Positions 55,791 to 64,000 of a stretch of DNA of 64,000 bases are shown here, one piece after another. This DNA comes from Apostichopus japonicus (Eukaryota > Echinodermata > Holothuroidea > Aspidochirotida > Stichopodidae). The notes beneath the pieces were generated by a model. It ran no database searches. It saw only the letters and a program-made list of their open reading frames with translations, and was not told where the DNA came from. The stretch covers positions 23,727,841 to 23,791,840 of the forward strand of contig NC_092575.1 in assembly GCF_037975245.1 (NCBI RefSeq), written 5' to 3'. The position numbers and the translations under genes are program-made. Every line of letters begins with the position of its first letter. Within the stretch, counting starts at the first letter, position 1.

Positions 55791-56627
55791 CATGGGCGGC
55801 GATCCGTACTTCCGAGTGGGGGGGATATGACCTTGTTGACTATCTAAGCGTAGCGCCACCATAGGTTGGCGCGAAGCGTACAAGAAAATTTTGGGATTTA
55901 CAAACCCTCTAGATGGCCGGAAACGGCACTTCCCGAGGTTTCCAAGCGGCATATACCCAACTTTAAAATAAGGATATCATGTCCGAAATATCTCATAATC
56001 AGGATCCAAAATACTTTTTTTTTAATTTCGGGTGTTATTTTGGGAAAATTGCCCCTGTCAATCTTGTTTCAGGCGCTACGTTAGAATGTTCGAGAGCTCT
56101 TTTATATTATTCGATGAAGAAAATGGCCTCATGCAGGCTATTATAGGCCTGCACATGCAATACACAATTACACATAGTTACATTCCTAGGTACCGATTGC
56201 TAGGGCATCCAGGTGAAACGTGTATTAAGCATTACCCTGGTAACATGAGATTCTCAGCTGGGAACATGTACGTGTGTAGGCCTACTATAGGGCCTATATG
56301 AATACTATGAGGGTGCATATATGTACTATATCAATACCGTGGGCGCAATAATACATTTTGTTGTTATAGGGCCAATGAAGCCTACAGTCAACTATTCTTG
56401 TTTTATAAAGACGCTTAATTTAAAAAGATCGCACTGCGTTTATGGTAGGCGAGAAATGAAGCTAAAAAAGAGCCGTACATTCACGATGATGCATAAATGT
56501 AGGCATGAAAATATTCTTATCCTTGGCATTTGGTGGGGGGGGGGGGATATGGTGTATTACATCCCCTCCACCCATTTTCATGGGGGGATATATCCCCCTT
56601 CCCCCCCCCCTAGGATCGCCGCCCATG
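55791..56627 (+). mobile_element. 837-bp hAT-like element with exact 8-bp TSD
   Basis: TIRs CATGGGCGGCGATCC (left) and GGATCGCCGCCCATG (right), flanked by the exact duplication GTTATGGA (55783-55790 and 56628-56635). The core at 55841-55940 carries GCGCCACCATAGGTTGGCGC and GCCGGAAACGGC. A G run and a C run lie near the right end. No transposase; short open frames inside are not genes. Confidence 0.92.
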
Positions 56628-58030
56628 GTTATGGAGTGAGTTGATGAAAGGTTTCCATCTTCACCGGTATAGGTCAGATTTAACGTGACATGTTATCACA
56701 TTTTCTCTCAAGAAATGAAATGTTTGTCCATATATGACATTTCACAATTCATGAGAGGGGAGACTTTAGTGATTTTTATTAGATAAGTGTAGGCAAGCAC
56801 GTAGCTGTATCTGACATGAACTCTTTAACATTAGCTGTATATAGAGAAGTGTATTGTTACTAAACTTGATACATTTCATCATTTCCAACAATATTTCGAA
56901 TCATATATGAGTTTAATGGTGATTGGTTACATCTTCAAAACAAGCACAGTGTTTACGTATAGAGCGTTGTAAAAACATATTTTTTAAAATGCAAACATGT
57001 GCGTATAGTTATCCAAATATTACATTCAATCTTGACAACTACAGTCAACCAAATTTCTATCATACAAATTTACCTGCCAGCAGAGCGGACAAGTTTGCGA
57101 TTAATTTTTTTTAAATTGCTTTTTTGATACGAACTAATTAAGAAGGCAAGGTAAGAGGATTCTGAATAATTAAAATTTTAGTTATGCCCAGATTTATTAA
57201 TTTCTTTGCAGCATGTAAAATCGAGGGAGTTTTTGTTGTTGTCAATATCAATGAATGAGTCACAATACAAAGCTACATATAATGATCAGCGTTTTCACAA
57301 GAACTAATATGAGGATTTCGCAAGATATTTTACAAATAAGTACCTTTACTTCTTCTTCTACATGAAATAAAATCACAGCAACAAAGACACTACAAACTGA
57401 TAACGTACATGGGCGTAGAACCCGTTGGAGACATGTCTCCACCACTTTTTGCGCTGCAAGGGATGTAACACGAAATATCCCCATTATCACACTTTTCAGG
57501 CTTCTAATGAAAAAGATAACCATCACGAAAATTGTTAGAAGAAAGAGGTTAGTCGGAATATTCGGTACTGGCAATATCGAGAGCCCCTTAATTTGGCAGT
57601 CACTAGAATGAATCGAACTGATTTGACCATTTAAAGCTCAGTATGTTGAAACTCTAACAATACGAGCTAACGTGTCCCTATAACGTTATTAACATATTCC
57701 GGAAATCCAGATATTGATAAGAGTGACGAATGTTTTGTAGTATAACGTCTTTCTGAATTCCAAGTGCATCCGCCCTGTCCCCACCTTAGAAAAGCTATCT
57801 ACGCCCATGGTAACAACACCTCCAGAGAACAAACACAAAGCAACAAAATAACCAATCCCCTGCACGCAGCTTACACCAATTAAATCAGCAAATCTGGTAA
57901 ACCCACCCTAAGAAGCTTTCTACAGCGGTTGAAAGCAAAGTGCTTCTCACAAGACTCGCCCACGGAACCAAAACGTCGCGGCTGAAGAGCACTACGAACT
58001 GAAAACTAGCACCACAGACTACATAATCAC
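56628..58030. other. No gene seen
   Basis: AT-rich intergenic. A hydrophobic minus-strand frame at 57260-57574 has no GPCR or transporter signature. Confidence 0.45.
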
Positions 58031-58656
58031 AGCAACAAAACATATTAGAACCTATCCCCACAGATGACAAAATCACAGCTACAAAACATCTTAGAACCTA
58101 TCCCCACAGATGACAGAATCTCAGCTAAAAAACATCTTAGAACCTATCCCACAGATGACAGAATAACAGCTACAAAACATCTTTGAACCTATCCCACAGC
58201 TACAAAACATCTTAGAACCTATCCCCACAGATGACAGAATCTCAGCTACAAAACATCTTAGAACCTATCCCCACAGATGGCATAATCTCAGCTACAAAAC
58301 ATCTTAGAACCTATCCCCACAGATGACAGAATATCAGCTACAAAACATCTTAGAACTTATCCCCACAGAAGACAGAATCTCAGCTACAAAACATCTTAGA
58401 ACCTATCCCCACAGTTGACAGAATCTCAGCTACAAAACATCTTAGAACCTATCCCCACAACTACAAAACATCTTAGAACCTATCCCACAGATGGCATAAT
58501 CTCAGCTACAAAACATCTTAGAACCTATCGCCACAGATGGCAGAATCGCAGCTACAAAACATATAGAACCTATCCCCACAGATGGCATAATCACACGCTT
58601 GAAAACATCTTAGAACCTATCACCACAGATGACGGAATCACAGCTACAAAACATCT
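58031..58656 (+). repeat. 46-bp minisatellite, about 14 copies
   Basis: Unit: AGCTACAAAACATCTTAGAA then CCTATCCCCACAGATGACAG AATCTC. Several units are shortened (for example near 58190 and 58455). The period is not a multiple of three and no coding is inferred. Confidence 0.93.
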
Positions 58657-58760
58657 GGACATCCCCCACCCACCAACGCTGCCCCAGCCGATTGGAAGAT
58701 TGGAAGTTCACATGATTAGCATAATATAGTTGCATGAGAAAACCAGGCTTGTTACTACAC

Positions 58761-58964
58761 CCCGTTGGGACAATTGTTTTCTATACCGTATAGTGTCATG
58801 TTCCGCGTCAGAGCACTCGTATTGTCAGTACGAGCAGTATTAATATCATGTTTATATTAGGTCAAGGTTAGGAACCATTTGTACTGGCAATACCAGTGCT
58901 TTGAGAGCATGATATTGGAGTACAGTTTAGAGAGGTATTAGCATTAGGAAATTTTCTTAACTGG
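58761..58964 (-). mobile_element. ~204-bp MITE, copy 2
   Basis: Reverse-orientation relative of 6073-6266: on the minus strand it starts CCAGTTAAGAAAATTTCCTA and continues with ATGCTAATACCTC and TGTACTCCAATATCATGC, as in copy 1. The ends are slightly diverged. Confidence 0.85.
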
Positions 58965-61010
58965 CTGGTGACAATAATAAATGTTGGATATCGAACAATG
59001 ACTCCGCAGCTGCCACATTGAGTATCGAAGGTTTATTTTGTACCCTTCAAACATGGAAGAGAGCTAAAGTTCAATCAGTATATCTATTCATATGTTGTCA
59101 ATATGTGTACTCTATTACGTGTGTTTGTACATTATGTGTTATACGGTAGTCCCACTGCTGGTTTCATTAGTGTATAATAAACATAGAATATCATAGGCAA
59201 CGCATACCTAACATATTGATGCCTATCTATACCATGAGTACTCTGGAACGTTCTTTCAAGTTTTTGTGAAGTGCGATACTATTAATCTGGGTTTAAAGGC
59301 TACAGATAGGTCTATCACACGATTGAAAAAGAAAGTGTAAAGTTTAATGAACGCATTGGAAGCTACAAAGGTACTGTATCATTACAACCAGACAAGGAAG
59401 TACAACCGACAAGGAAGTATCAGGAACTTTAGCAAGCGCCATCTTGTACCGGAAGGTAAGTTGAAAAGTTGTAGGTATACAGTAAATTGAACAACTTTAA
59501 ATAAATTAAAAAACTTATAAACACGGATCCTTTTCATTATATTCTTTACACTAGACATGATTCATTCAGGGGAATGATATATATGTGATATGGGGCATCT
59601 ACTGCTGGTTTTGTTAGTGTATAGGTTACATAGAATATCACACGCGGCCAAAATTGCGATGCATACCTAACATGCATACCTAACATATTGATGCCTATCC
59701 AATGTTTCTGGATCTAAATGTGAAATACCTGATGGTTCGTCATCACTAAGCCCACAATCATGATCATCTTAATGCTTTGTGCATATTTTTCTAAGAAAAC
59801 GATGAAAACTGCAGCGCGTCAGGGGACTAACATCATTGGACCCCATTAGAGGGACCCTACGGCCGCATGGTTATGTGCCCAGTGCCCCTCGTCCCAATCC
59901 CTCGCTCACACTGTCGCCCCTGGCACCAGCTTGAACTACCCTAAGCATACGCTCATCAAATATTGCTCTCATTTTGTTCTGTCCGCCCCGCCCTCTCAAA
60001 TCCAAATGTCTGACAACGAAAACCTCTAGCTTCCCTCCAGCGAACTATACTAAAACTGTAGATAGCTATCATAACTTTTCGTCAATTATTTCGGCCTATC
60101 TTTGAACGGAAATGTAGGCTGTGATAACAGCAGTGTAGCAAGTTCACCTTAAACTGTAAGTTTATAGATAGACGAGCAGTCGGGTACTTTTGTATTGTTC
60201 TTCACTTTTTGGTGCCATGACAGCATTCACAAACAAAGCACGACATCAAAATTTACACTGTATGAGCATGTCAGAATAAGTCTAACCTATGGGGACTAGT
60301 CCTCCGACATAAACACTTACAGCATATATATATAGTCCAAAGTGCTAGATAACGTCAGTGTTGGCTAAGAACATTCGGAATTAAGTATTAAAGCAGTAGA
60401 ATACATATACTTAAGGTTTATCTTAAAACCCGGTATACTCTGCACAGGGCTTACCATGTTAATTTTATTTATTGTGTCCCAATAGGAATGGAAGTTAAGG
60501 CTTGACTCATTGAAGAACGAAGTTCATACAGGAAGCTCGGCATCTTTCGCCTGCATGTGCACTGACACATACAATGAACCAATTTTTGAACATATTTTCT
60601 CCACTGTATTCACTCCCGTCTGAATTCCCCAACCTTACTCCCTTCCCAACTTATCCAAGAGACCCAATATACTCTGATGTGAAACACTTCATCTCCTTAT
60701 ATTGTCAGGTTGCTATTTTGAATAATAACGAAAAACCATTTAGAACTTTCCAATATTCCGTTATCAGATAAGACTATATAGGACCGTTGACCACACAAGT
60801 CGGCCGTAAATATATATGAAAGGCGTTTGAACATCATTCGTGCATTACTGACTTATGTTGGACGTCTTAGACGACAAATAATAGTGACCCACTTGCTCAA
60901 TGGAAGATAGATTGAGGAAGAGGGATGGATATATCTCAGGCTATGTGATTATCTCGATAATCTGTAGACTTTACATACAGATCATCTGTATTGATGTACT
61001 CCAACCCTAC
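58965..61010. other. No gene seen
   Basis: Intergenic. A near-repeat GCATACCTAACATATTGATG occurs at about 59202 and 59678, with GTAGTCCCACTGCTGGTTT and GGGCATCTACTGCTGGTTTT at about 59148 and 59594 indicating a diverged duplication. Confidence 0.5.
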
Positions 61011-61083
61011 CGATCCCTCTCCTCCTCTCCCCTCCTCTCCCTTCTCTCCCTCTCCATCCCTCCTCCCCCCTCCTCTCCCCCTT
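61008..61083. repeat. Polypyrimidine tract
   Basis: CT/CCT-rich strand-asymmetric stretch of about 75 bp. Confidence 0.9.
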
Positions 61084-63963
61084 TTTGAAGTTCGATGTTT
61101 TAATTAAGTAAGTCATAAAATTCACGATAACACTCAAATAGATTCAGTATAACAAAAAGGAAAAATCTCACCGAACTGCTTTAAGTTCAATATTGACTTA
61201 AAAATCACGCGATATTGTTTATATTTAAGAGATCAAGGGTAAGTGGGCGTAATTTATTATTTTATTCCTTTGCTAGACACCAGCTCAAATCAAGCCTGCC
61301 GTTCTCTCTTACTATAGCAGTTATCCATCCATTACCTCTTTTGTGCTCCATTCTTGAGCGTTTATTATCTTATATTCAGTTGAGAATTTGCTTCATCCTC
61401 TGATCAAAGTCACAGCATTTCGTTTAAATTTTTTAATTATCTCAAAGGGCTCTCTGTTTGAAATTTGTGTTATCACTGCACGCTTCGTTGACCTGCGACC
61501 AGTGACTCAGCATAAAAACGGATCGAATTATATCAAGAACAAGTATATATTCAAGACCTTCCGAAGAATATTAGCTGTTCCTCACCTACACCTGTCTAAC
61601 ACAGACGTATTTCATTGTAAGAAAAGATAAACATTTATGAATTTCTATCAACAGCACTGCAGTGTAGGGAAATAAGGCTAAATTAAACAACAGGCCTGTA
61701 CGGGACATTTTGAATCAAAAATTAAATTTCTTTGAAGAATATTTCCACCTTTGACCATCGTATATGTGAATTTATAATTTTCTCGAAATTTCAACTGTTT
61801 TCTCACGATTTCGTCGTCTTTTTCGCAATCCAGAATAAATTAAATATAACTGTAACGTAATTCCAGATTGATCGTACACAGTGTGTTTTTACAATCGGGG
61901 ATGACCAGAAACAGAATTTCATCCATCATATTAACTCAAGGGTGCTTGTTAAACATCAAATGAGGCCGCAGCATTCACCCCCCAAAAAAGGATCCTCTTT
62001 CCATTCTGTTTATTTCTGTATTTATTGAGATATTCCTCGATAAGAATTTTTTTGGGAAAGTCATATTTGTATCTTAAAATTTTTTTAATTTTTTTTTCGC
62101 AGACAAGGACTCCCGCTGCAGTAATATAATTCTCGTAGAACTAATGTAGCACATGTGAAAATGGCCACCACGAAAACCTCGTAAGTGTCATTATTTCTTT
62201 TACAAAATATCCAAATATGTATATTCTTGGCAATTATACATGACAGATATATGAAAAAAGTATTGATTATTTGTTTACTTAACAATCACCTAAAAATATA
62301 CAAGCAATGTTGTATAATGAAAATCTTTCGTAAAAAGAAGTCTTGCATGAATGAACTGTTCGTTCCCGAGATAACTCCTGAAATGGGTGGGGGTGGATCA
62401 GTGTCGAGGAGATGGGGTGGGGCGACATCACGGTCTCGTTGCATTGAGGAGGTAAAGAACGAAGCCATCTCAAGTCACGGATAAAATGGATCCTCTCTGC
62501 ATTCTGTGCCTCAAATTTCATTATTTTAATATGACTACGAAACAGAACCTTACGATTGATTACTTTAATTTATCATCAAAAGGGCACTTAATGATTAAAC
62601 TTTTCTTAAATGTCTCAACAAAAGGAATTTGTTTAAAACCACAAAATGACAAAGTAAGGTACCGGTACTTGTCCAAGATGTGCTTTTCTAATCTATGAAA
62701 CGGGCCACTTCTTAACGTTAACGTTTATGTTACAAAACAGGAGGAACGTATCCCCTCGGATGCACAGCATCGGGTCAATCGCCCCTGGATATAATACAAA
62801 TTTTATAAGGATAAAAGAACATGTTTGAGTGGAGTTATTAGAAGTTTAAAACAGTGAACTAACATTAAGAATTAGCATTGCAGTATGAGGCACCGGCGTC
62901 ATCGATCTCTGTACCCTTAAGTGAGCATTCCAGGGTTTAAGCATATTCTGTTGGTAAATATCTTTGACACATGTGTAGCTATAGAGACTATAATATGTCT
63001 TAGAACTCAGAACTAAACTTCTGTCTGAAACCCGTGAAAACTTTACACCAAGTTGATTTTCTTTAATAGCGCCATCATTTTTCATTAGCGGAGCCCTTGT
63101 TAAAGTTAACTTTCTTGAATAGCTCCACCATTTACAACTTGTGGGCGTCTAATTGTCTCACATATTTTGGCGCTATAACACAAATGAATATGAATGTAAT
63201 GAATGTGGTCAACACGCAGCACAAGTTGCATTAGAAAATTACATAAGTACATATATATGATAGCGATGAATATTGAAGATAAATAAATCGTATTCAAGCA
63301 AACTAACTAAAGCATATGCAATTTCATAAATTTGACTGAAACTGCAAGCTTTTAACAATAATTAGGCCTATTGTCGGTGTTGTTATTTTGTTAAAGGAAT
63401 ATTTTCATATCGGTACACTCAGTAATTGCTTTGCATTGTTTTTCTTCATTCTGAGATTCATTTCGACTTTAATAGGATACTTTAATATGAATATTTGGTT
63501 CGGTCAATTTTTGCAATTTTCAACACTTTTTACTCCGCTTGCCAAATATACATCCATGTGGCGCCACGTACTTCCTTCACGCTCATGCGCGAGAGTGTTC
63601 GTCTAAACTATTGTAAGTCATTGTACTATAGGCCAGTATCCTTATCAATAACATTAGGCATTGAACGTCACGTTTTCGAAGATTACTATGTCGGTTAATT
63701 GCTCTGGACAACTGCCATTGTGTTTCACGACTTTATATTTCCATTGTATTAATTATCAATAGATTTTTAAAGATTCAGTACCCTTCATAAGGCCTAGCGA
63801 CTTCGAAGTCTGAGCGCTGTTCATCAACATTCCGTCGATCAAATATCACTCTAAATTCTTCGTTACCACGGATACAAGCTTCCAACCCTGACCTTATTTT
63901 TCACTGTTTGCCTTCCACACACAGAGTACGTATAACGATACCAAGATTCACTGTACAAGATGG
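61084..63963. other. No supported gene
   Basis: AT-rich. Two start-like sites share ATGGC(C/T)ACCACG: 62161 (followed by seven codons and GTAAGT) and 63960 at the window edge. Either could be a first exon but neither is supported. Confidence 0.4.
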
Positions 63964-64000
63964 CTACCACGTGTGGTACATGGACGTGCTCGATACTGGC

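Noticed and set aside
57260-57574. Hydrophobic minus-strand frame considered as missing GPCR TM1-TM4 exon
   Set aside because: No GN-x-x-(V/L), LAxxD or DRY-type motif; not splice-compatible with the receptor exon.
62154-62190. First exon starting ATGGCCACCACG with donor GTAAGT
   Set aside because: Only seven codons, no downstream exon recognised; cannot be distinguished from chance.

Overview
This is animal (metazoan) genomic DNA: AT-rich, with long introns, GT-AG splice sites, microsatellites and many transposon relics. No bacterial-style gene packing, rRNA, intact tRNA or CRISPR array was seen. The multi-DED/ZU5/UPA gene, the adenosine-receptor-like GPCR, the Penelope-like retroelement and the many hAT-like elements suggest a marine deuterostome invertebrate, most likely an echinoderm and possibly a sea cucumber. 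That assignment is inference; no species marker was found.

Region 1 (about 3.8-25.7 kb, + strand) is one multi-exon gene. I assembled 13 exons from splice sites and matching codon phases; all 12 junctions keep frame. The product, without its unidentified start, is about 1265 residues: death-effector-like domain (DED), a coiled coil of 26 near-identical 14-residue repeats, a second DED, ZU5, UPA, a third DED and a UBA-like segment. This looks like a cytosolic death-fold scaffold related to the PIDD/UNC5/ankyrin ZU5-UPA group but with DEDs in place of the usual single death domain. The last exon probably carries a one-base homopolymer frameshift. The introns hold hairpin-ended repeats with tandem monomers of about 145 bp, an 879-bp hAT-like element with a perfect 8-bp target duplication, and a MITE whose empty site survives in a neighbouring duplicate.

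Region 2 (about 25.7-47.5 kb) is gene-poor and repeat-rich. It has a fold-back MITE, hAT-like elements with exact 8-bp target duplications, a Penelope-like element (RT plus GIY-YIG) with long inverted arms inside TA microsatellites, a duplicated block split by a palindromic-ended transposon, and a 36-bp minisatellite.

Region 3 (about 47.5-48.4 kb, - strand) is the C-terminal exon of an adenosine-receptor-like GPCR. It has two lesions, one removing the NPxxY motif of TM7, so it is probably a pseudogene.

Region 4 (48.4-64 kb) has no gene I can support. It contains a long terminal-inverted-repeat element, a decayed LINE, another TSD-flanked hAT-like element, a 46-bp minisatellite, a second copy of the MITE, and otherwise featureless AT-rich sequence.
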